Positions 20,043 to 29,510 of a DNA stretch of 64,000 nucleotides are shown one piece after another. The notes under the pieces are model-generated. The model searched no databases, was not told the origin of the DNA, and was given only the letters and a program-made list of their open reading frames with translations. Both the position numbers and the translations under genes were made by a program. The DNA comes from Hasllibacter sp. MH4015. GTDB lineage: Bacteria > Pseudomonadota > Alphaproteobacteria > Rhodobacterales > Rhodobacteraceae. Position 1 is the first letter of the stretch. Each line of letters starts with the position of its first letter. The stretch lies in NCBI RefSeq assembly GCF_020177575.1, contig NZ_JAHTBK010000001.1, positions 1,485,875 to 1,549,874 on the forward strand. Direction: 5' to 3'.

Positions 20043-20945
20043 ATGGACGATCCCGCCCCCTCGAACGTGCCTGTGGCCGCGCTTTGGATGATCGGCGCGG
20101 TCGTGTCGTTCTCCGCCATGGCAATCGCAGGGCGCGAAGCGTCGGTGGAACTCGATACGTTCGAGCTGATGACCTACCGCTCCATCGTGGGGTTGATCCT
20201 TGTCGTCCTCATCGGCGGCCTCGCCGGAACCCTGACGCAAATCCGCACCAACCGGATGCGCACCCATGTCTTTCGCAACATCGCCCATTTCACAGGACAG
20301 AACCTGTGGTTCTGGGCCGTGACAATAATCCCGCTGGCCCAGGTCTTCGCGCTGGAATTCACCTCACCGCTCTGGATCATTGCATTGGCCGCGATCTTCT
20401 TGGGGGAGCGGTTAACAACAGTGAAGGTGCTTGCCGGTCTCCTCGGCTTCATCGGCGTCTTGTTCGTGGTCCGCCCGGGTGTCGTGCCGGTCTCTGCGGG
20501 GATGGTGGCGGCGGGGACGGCGGCGATCTTCTTTGCGATCACGGCGATCTTCACCAAGCGGCTGACACGGGACCAGTCGATCACCTGCATCTTGTTCTGG
20601 CTTACGGTGATCCAGCTCGGCCTCGGCCTGGTTGCCTGTCTTTATGACGGGGACATGGCGTTGCCGTCCCTGGCGTCCCTGCCATGGGTGATCGTGATCG
20701 GCCTGGGCGGACTTGCCGCGCATTTCTGCATCACCACCGCCCTGTCGCTTGCCCCCGCATCGGTCGTAATGCCGATCGACTTCGTGCGCCTTCCGGCCAT
20801 CGCAATCGTCGGCATGGCGCTCTATGCAGAGCCGTTGGAAATCGGTGTCCTGATCGGCGCGGTCCTGATCTTCGGGGCCAATTACATCAACATCCTGGCG
20901 GAGCACCGACGCAGCCGATCCGCGCCGCCACGCCCTCCGCTGTAA
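20043..20945 (+). CDS. DMT-superfamily transporter (two EamA domains)
   Basis: This is a 300-residue inner-membrane protein with ten predicted helices arranged as two EamA repeats. The first begins AALWMIGAVVSFSAMAIAG and the second follows GMVAAGTAAIFFAITAIFTK. The TSPLWIIALAAIFLGERLT segment with the Glu-Arg turn is typical of the family. It probably exports amino acids or other metabolites; the substrate is unknown. A second paralogue of different sequence is at 22278. Confidence 0.9.
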   Translation: MDDPAPSNVPVAALWMIGAVVSFSAMAIAGREASVELDTFELMTYRSIVGLILVVLIGGLAGTLTQIRTNRMRTHVFRNIAHFTGQNLWFWAVTIIPLAQVFALEFTSPLWIIALAAIFLGERLTTVKVLAGLLGFIGVLFVVRPGVVPVSAGMVAAGTAAIFFAITAIFTKRLTRDQSITCILFWLTVIQLGLGLVACLYDGDMALPSLASLPWVIVIGLGGLAAHFCITTALSLAPASVVMPIDFVRLPAIAIVGMALYAEPLEIGVLIGAVLIFGANYINILAEHRRSRSAPPRPPL

Positions 20946-21090
20946 CAAAACTGTCGCTTTTCGGACACAGGGCGCAGCCCATTGCGCCGTCCGTGGCCCC
21001 GTGACGCTGGGGAAGAATTGACCGGATCGGCCCTTTTCCGCCCATAGTTTGTGCAAGAGACATTCGGGACACCTGTCGGGGAGGACAACC

Positions 21091-22161
21091 ATGACCCGCT
21101 TTACAATTACCGCCGCCGCCGCGCTTCTGGCAACCACATCGCTCGCCCAGGCCGGTGGCCTTGACCGCAGCATTTTGAACGTGTCGCCGCTTTTCGAGGA
21201 CGGCAATTACTTCGAGTTCAGTTTCTCTGCCGTGATTCCGGAAGTGACCGGTACGCTTGGCCCAAACACCTCGGGCGACATGGCGGACGATTACTTCAAT
21301 GCCGGCTTTGCCTATCGTCACGAGATCAGCGATACCTTCGCCGTCGCGCTGATCTACAGCAACGCCTACGGCGCAGACGTCAACTACACCAACACGTCCG
21401 TGGCTTATCCCGTTCAGGGCTTTACCGCATCGTTGACCGGCAACGCGCTGAGCGTTTTGGGCCAGTACCAATTCAACGAGAATATCAGCGTTTACGGTGG
21501 CTTGCGCTACGTCAGCATGTCGGCGGAAACGGGCGTTGCTTCGGTGGGTAACGTGAACGATTACGCGGCCGATGGAGCGCTCGGCTACGTCGTCGGCGCG
21601 GCCTACGAGATCCCGGACATCGCATTGCGGGCAAGCCTGACCTACACCTCGGCGACCACGCACGACAACTCAATCACGGTCAATGGCCCGAACGCGCTTA
21701 CCGTCGGCGCCACGCAGACCGGCGAATACACCATGCCGCAATCGCTGGCACTGGATTTCCAGACCGGTGTGGCAGAAGGCACGTTGGTTCTGGCCTCGAT
21801 CCGCTGGACCGATTGGACCGAGACGATGATCAACACCCAATCGAGCTTGGGAACCATCGACTACGACAACGACACCTGGGCCTATTCCATTGGGGCTGCG
21901 CGCCGGTTGAGCGAGGAACTCGCGGTTGTCGGCACCATCTCCTATGAAGCGTCGAGCGGCCTGCCCGCATCGAACCTGTCGCCCACGGACGGTCAGATCG
22001 GCGTGTCGGTCGCAGGCATTTACGACCTGTCGGACCAGGTGACGCTGACGGGCGGGCTCAACTACACCTTCCTCGGTGACGCGACGACCGAAGGTGTCGG
22101 CGCGACCTTCGCGGACAACCGTGCCTTCGGTGTCGGCTTCCGGATCGGCTACAACTTCTGA
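21091..22161 (+). CDS. FadL-type (OMPP1/TodX) outer-membrane transport protein
   Basis: This 356-residue outer-membrane barrel has a signal peptide (MTRFTITAAAALLATTSLAQA, cleaved before GGLDRS) and ends GVGFRIGYNF with C-terminal Phe. FadL-type features are the N-terminal GGLDRSILNVSPLFEDGNYFE hatch-like segment, shorter than in E. coli FadL, and the WTDWTE motif late in the barrel. It should carry hydrophobic compounds such as fatty acids. GGGGAGGAC precedes ATG 21091. A strong terminator follows the gene. Confidence 0.85.
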   Translation: MTRFTITAAAALLATTSLAQAGGLDRSILNVSPLFEDGNYFEFSFSAVIPEVTGTLGPNTSGDMADDYFNAGFAYRHEISDTFAVALIYSNAYGADVNYTNTSVAYPVQGFTASLTGNALSVLGQYQFNENISVYGGLRYVSMSAETGVASVGNVNDYAADGALGYVVGAAYEIPDIALRASLTYTSATTHDNSITVNGPNALTVGATQTGEYTMPQSLALDFQTGVAEGTLVLASIRWTDWTETMINTQSSLGTIDYDNDTWAYSIGAARRLSEELAVVGTISYEASSGLPASNLSPTDGQIGVSVAGIYDLSDQVTLTGGLNYTFLGDATTEGVGATFADNRAFGVGFRIGYNF

Positions 22162-22184
22162 TCTGAACAAAACTGTAGACATCC

Positions 22185-22217
22185 AACCCCGCGCGCCAAT
22201 CGGCCCGCGGGGTTTTT
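22185..22217 (+). terminator. Rho-independent terminator after the FadL-type gene
   Basis: AACCCCGCG (22185-22193) pairs with CGCGGGGTT (22206-22214) across a 12-base loop, and a run of T follows directly. It lies 24 bases after the stop codon. Confidence 0.9.
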
Positions 22218-22277
22218 CTTTGCCCCATCCGCATGTTCCGGGTCGCGGGGCGCAGAAACGCGCCCTAGACAGGTCCC

Positions 22278-23192
22278 ATGACCCAGACCCAAGTCAGCCC
22301 CCGCGCATGGACGGAGATTGCCCTTCTAGGCACGATCTGGGGGGCATCCTTCCTTGCCATCAAAGTGGGGCTGGAGGAGATCCCCTTCCTCACCCTTGTC
22401 GCGCACCGCGTGTTCTGGGCCTGCCTTATCCTTTGGGCCTATGTCCTGCTGCGCCGCCTCGCGATCCCCACGGAGTGGCGGATCTGGGCGGCTTTCCTGG
22501 TGATGGGATTGCTCAACAACGTGATCCCCTTCGCGTTGATGGCATGGGGGCAGCAATTCATCGAAACCGGCCTCACCTCCATCTTCAACGCAGGCACGGC
22601 GATCTTCGGGGTGCTGGTCGCGGCGATGGTGTTCCCTGACGAACGCCTGACCCTGCGCAAGGGCATCGGTGTGCTGGTCGCTTTCCTTGGCGTGGCTGTG
22701 GCCATTGGGTTGGACAGTTTCCGGCAATTCGACATCCGGTCATTGGCGCAGCTTGCGGTGATCGGGGGCACGATCTCCTACGCCTTTGCCGCGGCATGGG
22801 CACGCAAGACGATGTCGGGCCTGGCGCCCCAGGTCTCCGCCGCCGGAATGCTCACAGGCTCAACGCTGATCCTGCTGCCCGCCGCATTCCTGATCGACGG
22901 GGTGCCAAGCTGGCCCACCCTGCCCCAGACCTATGCCGCCATCGCCTATTTCGCGATTCTGGGCACGGCCGTGGCCTACCTGCTTTACTACCGGGTGCTG
23001 GCCATGGCGGGGTCGGGTAACGCGATGCTGACCACGCTGTTGATCCCGCCGGTCGCGATTGTCCTGGGTGCCCTGGTGCTGGGGGAGGAGCTTGCCCCCT
23101 CCGCCTTTGCCGGGTTCGGCCTTCTGGCGTTGGGGCTTCTGATCCTGGATGGGCGTGTGCTTGGCTGGGTTCGGGGCCGCCGGCGAGTTTGA
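22278..23192 (+). CDS. DMT-superfamily transporter (EamA)
   Basis: This 304-residue membrane protein has ten predicted helices in two EamA repeats. It starts AWTEIALLGTIWGASFLAIKVGL, and the second repeat starts IGGTISYAFAAAWARK. The segment GNAMLTTLLIPPVAIVLGALVLGE near the end is family-typical. Likely a metabolite exporter with unknown substrate. It lies between the FadL-type terminator and the P-loop/metA operon and is probably separately expressed. Confidence 0.9.
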   Translation: MTQTQVSPRAWTEIALLGTIWGASFLAIKVGLEEIPFLTLVAHRVFWACLILWAYVLLRRLAIPTEWRIWAAFLVMGLLNNVIPFALMAWGQQFIETGLTSIFNAGTAIFGVLVAAMVFPDERLTLRKGIGVLVAFLGVAVAIGLDSFRQFDIRSLAQLAVIGGTISYAFAAAWARKTMSGLAPQVSAAGMLTGSTLILLPAAFLIDGVPSWPTLPQTYAAIAYFAILGTAVAYLLYYRVLAMAGSGNAMLTTLLIPPVAIVLGALVLGEELAPSAFAGFGLLALGLLILDGRVLGWVRGRRRV

Positions 23193-23230
23193 CCCCACGA
23201 CATCCAGCAACGGCACCGGATATGAAGCCT

Positions 23231-23286
23231 GTTGCATCCACGGCGCTTGCCTTGGGCGGGAAACCCGTGGCAAGCAACCGCCCATG
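23231..23286 (+). promoter_or_regulatory. Candidate two-conformer RNA leader of the P-loop/metA operon
   Basis: Two mutually exclusive folds are possible just before the start at 23284. Fold A pairs GTTGC (23231-23235) with GCAAC (23274-23278) and CCACGG (23238-23243) with CCGTGG (23265-23270). Fold B pairs GCTTGCC (23245-23251) with GGCAAGC (23269-23275), and its loop GGGCGG (23254-23259) can form a pseudoknot with CCGCCC (23278-23283), touching the ATG. There is no purine-rich SD. I do not match it to a known SAM riboswitch class. Confidence 0.35.
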
Positions 23287-24162
23287 ACCTTGCTTTACGA
23301 CAGCCCCCAAGCCTTCCGTGCCGCGCCCGACAAACGGGTCGCGGTCTTCGGCATGTCGGGGCTCGGCAAAACGGTGCTGTCCAACCTGTTGCGGCAGCGC
23401 GGGGACTGGTTCCACTATTCGGTCGATTACCGGATCGGCACCGCCTATATGGGCGAGCACATAACCGACAATTTGAAAAAAGAGGCGATGAAGGTGCCGC
23501 TTCTGGCGCGTCTTTTCCGGTCCGACAGTATCTATATCGGCTCCAACATCACCTTCGGCAATCTCGCGCCGCTCTCGACCTTCCTGGGCAAACCGGGCGA
23601 TCCGTCCAGGGGTGGCCTGCCGTTTGTGGAATACAAGCGCCGCCAGGCCCTGCACCGTCGGGCGGAGGTCAATGCGCTGCTCGACACCGTGCCGTTCATC
23701 CACCGCGCGAGGGAGCTTTATGGCTACGGTCATTTCATCTGCGACACCGGCGGTTCCATCTGCGAGGTGGTGGAGCCCGGCAATCCGCAGGACGAGGTTC
23801 TGCGCACGCTCAGCGCCCATACGCTGATGGTCTGGATCGAAAGCCCCGATGGTCACGACGCGGAGCTGATCCGGCGCTTCAAGGCCGATCCGAAACCGAT
23901 CTATTACCGGCCCGACATGCTTGATGCACTCTGGTCCGAATACCTAACCGACACCGGGCTGTCCGAGGCGGATGTCGATCCCGACGCTTTCGCGATCCAC
24001 GCCTTTTCCCGTGTGATCCGCCACCGCGCACCGCTTTATGAGGCGATGGCGCGGAACTGGGGGATTTCCGTTGCGTCGCAGGACGTGGAGAAGGTGCGCG
24101 ACGCCACGGATGCCGAAGAGATGATTGCCGCCGCCCTTGGCAGCGCCGCCGCGACCGCCTAA
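23284..24162 (+). CDS. P-loop ATPase-like protein upstream of metA
   Basis: This is a 292-residue cytoplasmic protein with a Walker A motif GMSGLGKTVLSN near residue 25 and an acidic DTGGS segment that could serve as Walker B. Other segments, such as HYSVDYRIGTAYMGEHI, resemble nucleotide kinases or small NTPases. Proteins like this sit directly upstream of metA in Rhodobacterales, but I know no assigned function. The gene stops 38 bases before metA and probably shares its transcript. The start lacks an SD and lies within the leader fold described separately. Confidence 0.75.
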   Translation: MTLLYDSPQAFRAAPDKRVAVFGMSGLGKTVLSNLLRQRGDWFHYSVDYRIGTAYMGEHITDNLKKEAMKVPLLARLFRSDSIYIGSNITFGNLAPLSTFLGKPGDPSRGGLPFVEYKRRQALHRRAEVNALLDTVPFIHRARELYGYGHFICDTGGSICEVVEPGNPQDEVLRTLSAHTLMVWIESPDGHDAELIRRFKADPKPIYYRPDMLDALWSEYLTDTGLSEADVDPDAFAIHAFSRVIRHRAPLYEAMARNWGISVASQDVEKVRDATDAEEMIAAALGSAAATA

Positions 24163-24200
24163 ATCCGCCCTTCCGAAGACTTCATCGACGGCCCTGATCC

Positions 24201-25142
24201 ATGCCCATCAAGATCCCGCAATCGCTCCCCGCCTACAACGTGCTGTCGCGCGAGGGTGTGATGGTCATGCCCGAGGAAACGGCCGCCAAGCAGGACATCC
24301 GCCCCCTGCGCATCGGGTTGCTGAACCTGATGCCCAAGAAGATCCAGACGGAGACGCAATTTGCCCGCCTGATCGGCGCCTCGCCCCTGCAAATCGAATT
24401 CTCGCTGATCCGCATGTCGGACCACGAAAGCCGCAACACCTCCACCGAGCACATGGAGGCGTTCTACCGCCCCTTTGCCGAGGTTCAGGCCAGCGGGGAG
24501 AAATTCGACGGTCTGCTGATTACCGGTGCGCCCATAGAACATCTGCCGTTCGAGGACGTGACCTATTGGGACGAGCTGAAATCGGTCATGGACTGGACGC
24601 AAACCCATGTGCACTCGACGTTCGGCATCTGCTGGGGCGGTATGGCGATGGCCTACCATTTCCACGGGATCAAGAAACACATGCTGGACGCCAAGTCCTT
24701 CGGCTGTTTCCGGCACCGCAACCTCGCGCCCGCCTCCCCCTATCTGCGGGGCTTTTCCGATGATGTGCTGATGCCCGTCAGCCGCTGGACGGAGATACGC
24801 GCCGATGAGATTGCGGAGGCCGGGTTGACCACGCTGATCGCGTCCGATGAAGTCGGCCCCGCGCTGGTGGAAGATCGCGCGCACCGGGCGCTCTATGTCT
24901 TCAACCATTTTGAGTATGACAGCGACACGCTGAAGCAGGAATATGACCGCGACGTGGATGCGGGCACGCCGATCAATGTGCCGGTGAATTACTACCCCGC
25001 CGATGATCCCACGCGCGATCCGATGAACCGCTGGCGGTCCCATGCCCATCTGCTCTACGGCAATTGGGTGTCCGAAGTGTATCTGACGACGCCCTTCGAT
25101 ATGGAGCAGATCGGCCTGGCAAGCACGGATCTGCGCGCGTGA
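24201..25142 (+). CDS. metA: Homoserine O-acyltransferase, predicted acetyl-CoA specific
   Basis: MetA activates homoserine for methionine synthesis. The 313-residue protein has the catalytic Cys144 in FGICWGGMA and family segments [24 protein letters not shown] and FGCFRHRN. Residue 113, the Glu in GAPIEHL, aligns with Glu111 of the Bacillus cereus enzyme, which uses acetyl-CoA, whereas E. coli, which uses succinyl-CoA, has Gly there. The enzyme is therefore predicted to be an O-acetyltransferase. The alpha/beta hydrolase start overlaps the stop by four bases. Confidence 0.95.
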   Translation: MPIKIPQSLPAYNVLSREGVMVMPEETAAKQDIRPLRIGLLNLMPKKIQTETQFARLIGASPLQIEFSLIRMSDHESRNTSTEHMEAFYRPFAEVQASGEKFDGLLITGAPIEHLPFEDVTYWDELKSVMDWTQTHVHSTFGICWGGMAMAYHFHGIKKHMLDAKSFGCFRHRNLAPASPYLRGFSDDVLMPVSRWTEIRADEIAEAGLTTLIASDEVGPALVEDRAHRALYVFNHFEYDSDTLKQEYDRDVDAGTPINVPVNYYPADDPTRDPMNRWRSHAHLLYGNWVSEVYLTTPFDMEQIGLASTDLRA

Positions 25143-26083
25143 AACTGATGCTCTGGATTCTCATCGCGCTCATCGTCTTCGCGGGCCTGACCCTTTGGCG
25201 CGCGTCCGCCCGGCAAGCGTCGGCGGAGGCGGAATACCCGCCCGCGGGACAGTTTGTGGAGGTTGACGGCACCCGCGTACATTACGTGGAGGCGGGCGAA
25301 GGGCCGCCTGTCGTGCTTATCCACGGATCATCGGGCAACGTGAACGACTGGACCTTCGACATGTTCGCGCGGTTGAGCGGCAATTACCGCGTCATCGCCT
25401 TCGACCGCCCGGGCCTGGGCTATACGCAGATGATCGGGCCCAATGCGCTGGCTGCGGATCAGGCAAGGCTTCTGGCCGATGCCGCCGCGGCCATCGGGGC
25501 CGATGCGCCCATCGTCGTCGGCCATTCCTATGGCGGGGCGATCGCGCTTGCCTGGGCGCTGGAACGGCCCGAGAATGTCTCCGGGCTGTTGATCCTGGCC
25601 GGGGCATCGCACCCCTGGGATACCGGGATCGGCACGTATTACACGCTTCTGTCTCACCCGATTTCGGGGCCGATCATGGCCAGTCTGCTGGCGGCCTGGG
25701 TGCCCGACAGCGTGGTTGCGGCCAATATCGAAGGCGTCTTCGCGCCGCAGACGGCCCCGGATGGCTATGCGGAGCATTTCGGCCCCGGCCTGACCCTGCG
25801 CCGCTTCTCCCTTCTGGAAAACGCGCGCCAGCGGGCGAGCCTGCTGCCCCAGATCGAGGACATGGCATCCCGATATGGCGAGATCACGGCCCCGATGGAG
25901 ATCCTGCACGGCGACGCCGATGCAACCGTCGGCCTGCATATCCATTCCGAGCCGCTGTCGCGCGCGGTGCCGAACGGCAATCTGGTGGTGATGGAAGGCG
26001 TGGGTCACATGCCCCACCACGCCGATCCGGAGGCAATTGTCGACGCAATCGACCGGTTGAGCGTCGCGTCGGGTTTGCGTTAA
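25139..26083 (+). CDS. Membrane-anchored alpha/beta hydrolase
   Basis: This 314-residue protein has one N-terminal membrane segment (about 3-20, [18 protein letters not shown]) and an alpha/beta hydrolase domain. The oxyanion HGSSG motif, the nucleophile elbow GHSYGG and the catalytic His in GVGHMPHH are all present. The start was set at GTG 25139 because it overlaps the metA stop (GTGA); ATG 25148 is the alternative. Substrate unknown. Coupling to metA suggests shared expression rather than shared pathway. Confidence 0.85.
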   Translation: MKLMLWILIALIVFAGLTLWRASARQASAEAEYPPAGQFVEVDGTRVHYVEAGEGPPVVLIHGSSGNVNDWTFDMFARLSGNYRVIAFDRPGLGYTQMIGPNALAADQARLLADAAAAIGADAPIVVGHSYGGAIALAWALERPENVSGLLILAGASHPWDTGIGTYYTLLSHPISGPIMASLLAAWVPDSVVAANIEGVFAPQTAPDGYAEHFGPGLTLRRFSLLENARQRASLLPQIEDMASRYGEITAPMEILHGDADATVGLHIHSEPLSRAVPNGNLVVMEGVGHMPHHADPEAIVDAIDRLSVASGLR

Positions 26084-26155
26084 GCCCTCCGAGTCCCTAA
26101 TGTAATAGGGAATAACATTCGCGATCACGCGATCCCCTCAGAGGCGGGCACGCAT

Positions 26156-27040
26156 ATGAGCAACAAGCATGTCGGTGCGATCAGCGCCTATTTCGATGAC
26201 CTCGCGCCGGATTGGGTGCGCGATCAGATCAAGGATGCCAAGAAGGGCCGTATGCTCGACCCGTCCTACCCCTATGAGGAGCGGATGGACAAAGGCGACT
26301 ACGAGGATGATTTGGAGGCGCTCCAGATCGAACTGGTAAAGATGCTGGCCTGGGTGCGCGAGACCGAACAACGCGTCGCCGTCGTGTTCGAGGGCCGCGA
26401 TGCCGCCGGCAAGGGCGGCGCGATCAAGCGTATCCGCGAAAACCTGAATCCGCGCGCCGCGGGTGTCGTGGCGCTGTCCAAACCGACGGAGCGGGAGGCC
26501 GGCCAATGGTATTTCCAACGCTACGTGCCGCATCTGCCGTCCGCGGGTGAAATCCGTCTGTTCGACCGATCCTGGTACAATCGGGGCGTGGTGGAGAAGG
26601 TGTTCGGTTTTTGCACCGATGCGCAGCGAGAGACGTTTTTCGCCCAACTCCCCGGCTTTGAGAGCACGCTGGCCAACGATGGTATCCACCTGACGAAGAT
26701 CTGGCTGAACGTCGGTCGTGCCGAACAATTGCGCCGGTTCCTCGACCGGGAAGGCGACCCGCTGAAGCAATGGAAGCTCAGCTGGATCGACGTGGAAGGC
26801 CTACAGAAATGGCAGGAATATTCCGATGCCATCGCGGAAACGCTGGACCGCTCCCATAGCCAGGCCGCGCCCTGGACCGTGATCCGATCCGACGACAAGC
26901 GCCGCGCGCGGTTGGCGGTGATCCGGTCCGTGTTGCAACACCTGGACTATGACGGGAAGGACAAGGAATTGGTCGGCGCACCGGATCCGAAAATCACCGG
27001 CGGGCCGGACATGTGGTCGGACCCGGGCGCGCGGGACTGA
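26156..27040 (+). CDS. ppk2: Polyphosphate kinase 2
   Basis: PPK2 moves phosphate between polyphosphate and nucleotides, often working toward GTP or ATP synthesis. The 294-residue protein has Walker [12 protein letters not shown], the lid-like [19 protein letters not shown], and Walker [13 protein letters not shown]. It is a single-domain (class I size) enzyme. The start ATG 26156 begins [13 protein letters not shown], and a GAGGCGGGC run lies upstream. The tetR gene starts four bases after its stop. Confidence 0.95.
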   Translation: MSNKHVGAISAYFDDLAPDWVRDQIKDAKKGRMLDPSYPYEERMDKGDYEDDLEALQIELVKMLAWVRETEQRVAVVFEGRDAAGKGGAIKRIRENLNPRAAGVVALSKPTEREAGQWYFQRYVPHLPSAGEIRLFDRSWYNRGVVEKVFGFCTDAQRETFFAQLPGFESTLANDGIHLTKIWLNVGRAEQLRRFLDREGDPLKQWKLSWIDVEGLQKWQEYSDAIAETLDRSHSQAAPWTVIRSDDKRRARLAVIRSVLQHLDYDGKDKELVGAPDPKITGGPDMWSDPGARD

Positions 27041-27043
27041 TCC

Positions 27044-27661
27044 ATGCCCAAACGCGGCTACCACCACGGCAACCTCAAGCAAGCCCTCGTCGATGCAGCC
27101 CTCGGCCTGATCGAGGAGAAGGGCCCGACCGGCTTTACCCTGTCGGAGGCGGCCAAGAACGCGGGCGTGACGCCGGCGGCTGTCTATCGCCATTTCGAGG
27201 GGCGCGAGGATCTGATCGTGGAATGCGCCCGCCAAGGGCATGAGATTTTTGCCGATCTGATGCAGCACGCCTTCGATTCCGGCCAACCCTCCGCCCTTGC
27301 GGCGTTCGAGGCGACGGGGCGCGCCTACCTCGCCTTCGCGCGCAAGTTTCCGGGGCATTACATGGCCATGTTCGAAAGTGGCACCGCCCAGAACGCCACC
27401 CCGGAACTGGCCGCCGCCGCGGGCCGGTCGCGTGCGGTGCTCGAAAGCGCGGCGGAGGCGTTGTCAGAGAATATTCCGCCCGAAAAGCGACCGCCGCCGT
27501 CGATGTTTTCCGCTCATATCTGGGCCATGAGCCACGGGGTCGTGGAATTGTTCGCCCGTGGTCGCCCCGGCGCCAACGCCCCCTTCCCGCCCGAAGACCT
27601 TTTGGAGGCCGGGATCGGGATCTACCTGCGCGGCCTTGGTCTTATCACGCCGGATAGCTGA
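27044..27661 (+). CDS. TetR/AcrR family transcriptional regulator
   Basis: This is a 205-residue one-component repressor. The N-terminal helix-turn-helix reads LIEEKGPTGFTLSEAAKNAG followed by VTPAAVYRHFEGREDLI, the standard TetR pattern, and a C-terminal WHG-type ligand domain follows. It begins three bases after ppk2 and so is probably in that operon. Its target and ligand are unknown. It converges on sufS with 16 bases between stops. Confidence 0.9.
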   Translation: MPKRGYHHGNLKQALVDAALGLIEEKGPTGFTLSEAAKNAGVTPAAVYRHFEGREDLIVECARQGHEIFADLMQHAFDSGQPSALAAFEATGRAYLAFARKFPGHYMAMFESGTAQNATPELAAAAGRSRAVLESAAEALSENIPPEKRPPPSMFSAHIWAMSHGVVELFARGRPGANAPFPPEDLLEAGIGIYLRGLGLITPDS

Positions 27662-27677
27662 GCGTTCCGGGCCGCGA

Positions 27678-28901
27678 TCAGGCGAATAGCTCGTGGCACA
27701 ATTCCAGCGCGTCGACCAAGACGTCGACCTCCTCGCGCGTGTTGTACATGCCGAAGGACGCGCGCGCGGTGGCGCTGACGCCCATATGCTCCATCAGGGG
27801 TTGCGCGCAGTGATGCCCCGCGCGCACTGCCACCCCCTTCTTGTCGAGCACGGTAGAGATGTCGTGGGCATGGGCCGCCCCATCGAGCGTGAAGCTGAAA
27901 ATCGCGCCTTTCGTGGCGCTTTTGCCCTGCACGCTCAGCCAATTCAGCCCGTCGAGCCGCCCGCGCGCGTAGCGGGTCAAGTCCGCTTCGTGGGCCGCGA
28001 TATTCTCCATCCCGACGCCCATCATGTACTCGAGCGCCGCGCCAAGGCCGATCTGCTGTACGATGCCCGGCGTGCCCGCCTCGAACTTCATCGGCGGGTC
28101 GTTCCAGGTGATCTCGTCTCGATGTACTTCGCGGATCATGTCGCCGCCCCCCAAGAAGGGCCGCATCTCGGCCATCCGGTCCTTGCGGATATGGATCGCG
28201 CCCGACCCGCTGGGGCCATAGAGCTTGTGGCCGGTGATCGCGTAGAAATCCGCGCCGATCACATCGACATTGACCGGCATGTGCACCGCCGATTGGCTGC
28301 CGTCGATCAACACCGCGATCCCCCGCCCATGGGCGGCCTCCACGACCGTTTTGACGTCGAAGACCGTTCCCAGCACGTTGGACATGTGCGCCATCGCCAC
28401 CAGCTTCGTGCGCGGTCCCATCGCGTCGATCACGGCCTGCGGGTCCAGATCGCCATTGGCGTCCACGTCAACCCAGACCAGCTTCACCCCCTGACGTTCG
28501 CGCAGGAAATGCCACGGCACAATATTTGCGTGATGCTCCGCAACCGTCAGCACGATCTCGTCGCCCGCCTCCATCCGCGGCATGGCCCATCCATATGCTA
28601 CCAGATTGATCGCCTCCGTCGTGCCGGTGGTGAACACGATCTCCTCTTCATCGCGCGCCCCCAGGAACCGCGCGATGATGCCGCGTGTCCCCTCATACTT
28701 CTCGGTCGCAAGGTTGCTCAGGTAGTGCAGACCGCGATGCACATTGGCGTATTCCATCGAATAGGCTTGCGTGATTGCGTCGATCACCGCTTTCGGCTTT
28801 TGGGCGGATGCACCGTTATCGAGGTAGACCAGCGGTTTTCCGTTCACCTCCCGCGACAGGATCGGAAAATCGGCGCGGATGGACTGGACGTCGTAGCTCA
28901 T
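27678..28901 (-). CDS. sufS: Cysteine desulfurase SufS
   Basis: SufS is the PLP-dependent enzyme that takes sulfur from cysteine for Fe-S assembly by SufBCD. The 407-residue protein has the PLP lysine in TGHKLYGPSG and the active cysteine in RAGHHCAQPLMEHMG, typical of the group II desulfurases. It is the last gene of the suf operon; no sufA, sufE or sufT follows. It converges on tetR. Confidence 0.96.
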   Translation of the reverse strand: MSYDVQSIRADFPILSREVNGKPLVYLDNGASAQKPKAVIDAITQAYSMEYANVHRGLHYLSNLATEKYEGTRGIIARFLGARDEEEIVFTTGTTEAINLVAYGWAMPRMEAGDEIVLTVAEHHANIVPWHFLRERQGVKLVWVDVDANGDLDPQAVIDAMGPRTKLVAMAHMSNVLGTVFDVKTVVEAAHGRGIAVLIDGSQSAVHMPVNVDVIGADFYAITGHKLYGPSGSGAIHIRKDRMAEMRPFLGGGDMIREVHRDEITWNDPPMKFEAGTPGIVQQIGLGAALEYMMGVGMENIAAHEADLTRYARGRLDGLNWLSVQGKSATKGAIFSFTLDGAAHAHDISTVLDKKGVAVRAGHHCAQPLMEHMGVSATARASFGMYNTREEVDVLVDALELCHELFA

Positions 28902-28904
28902 GGA

Positions 28905-29510
28905 TCAAACTCCGCTCGGGGCGGTGCCGGGCAGCGCCACGCCAAGGATGGTAAGGACAAGGCTGAGGGTGAACAGGATGCCGATGAACGACACCAGCGT
29001 CATCACGAACACCATCCCCACGGAGCTGAAACCGTGAAGCGTTGCGATGAAATTCACCAAAAGCCAGAAGAACAAGCCGATCGCGATGACTGAGATCATC
29101 GGGGCGAAGGGCGGCAGCACGATCATCAGGACCAATTGCACCAACTGCACACCGAGGAAGATGAATTGCAGCCATGTGATGAGCGCCAGCGCGCCGTCGA
29201 ACGTGCCATGGCCGTCGAAGATGCGTCCGATCTGCGTGATGGCGTGGACCGCGACGAACAGGATCGCCGCCTGCATCAGACCCAACGCCAATGCGGAGCG
29301 TCCGGTCAACGGCCCCTCCTCCACCGGTGGCGCGATCATCGTCACGACCTCCCCCAGCATGAGGGAGCCGACGACGACGAGCGAAAACGCGAGGTAAAGC
29401 GCGGCCCGCGGCAGGTTGAGGGCCAGGATCGCCTCCGCCCCCGATTTGGGGTCGCGGATCGTATGGACGGCAAGCGGAACGAGATAGCGGAGACTTGTCA
29501 CATCCGTCAT
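28905..29510 (-). CDS. YIP1 family membrane protein
   Basis: This 201-residue inner-membrane protein has about five hydrophobic segments, including LYLAFSLVVVGSLMLGEVV, FIFLGVQLVQLVLMIVLP and LVLTILGVALPG. The pattern fits the YIP1 family. It starts at ATG 29510, overlapping the end of the next YIP1 gene by four bases, and sits between sufD and sufS. Such YIP1 genes are common inside Rhodobacterales suf operons; no function in cluster assembly is known. Confidence 0.75.
   Translation of the reverse strand: MTDVTSLRYLVPLAVHTIRDPKSGAEAILALNLPRAALYLAFSLVVVGSLMLGEVVTMIAPPVEEGPLTGRSALALGLMQAAILFVAVHAITQIGRIFDGHGTFDGALALITWLQFIFLGVQLVQLVLMIVLPPFAPMISVIAIGLFFWLLVNFIATLHGFSSVGMVFVMTLVSFIGILFTLSLVLTILGVALPGTAPSGV

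Noticed and set aside
23149-23283. SAM-II riboswitch upstream of the metA operon
   Set aside because: The conserved SAM-II core sequence and its purine-rich 3' strand over the SD are not present, so only an unnamed leader structure is reported.
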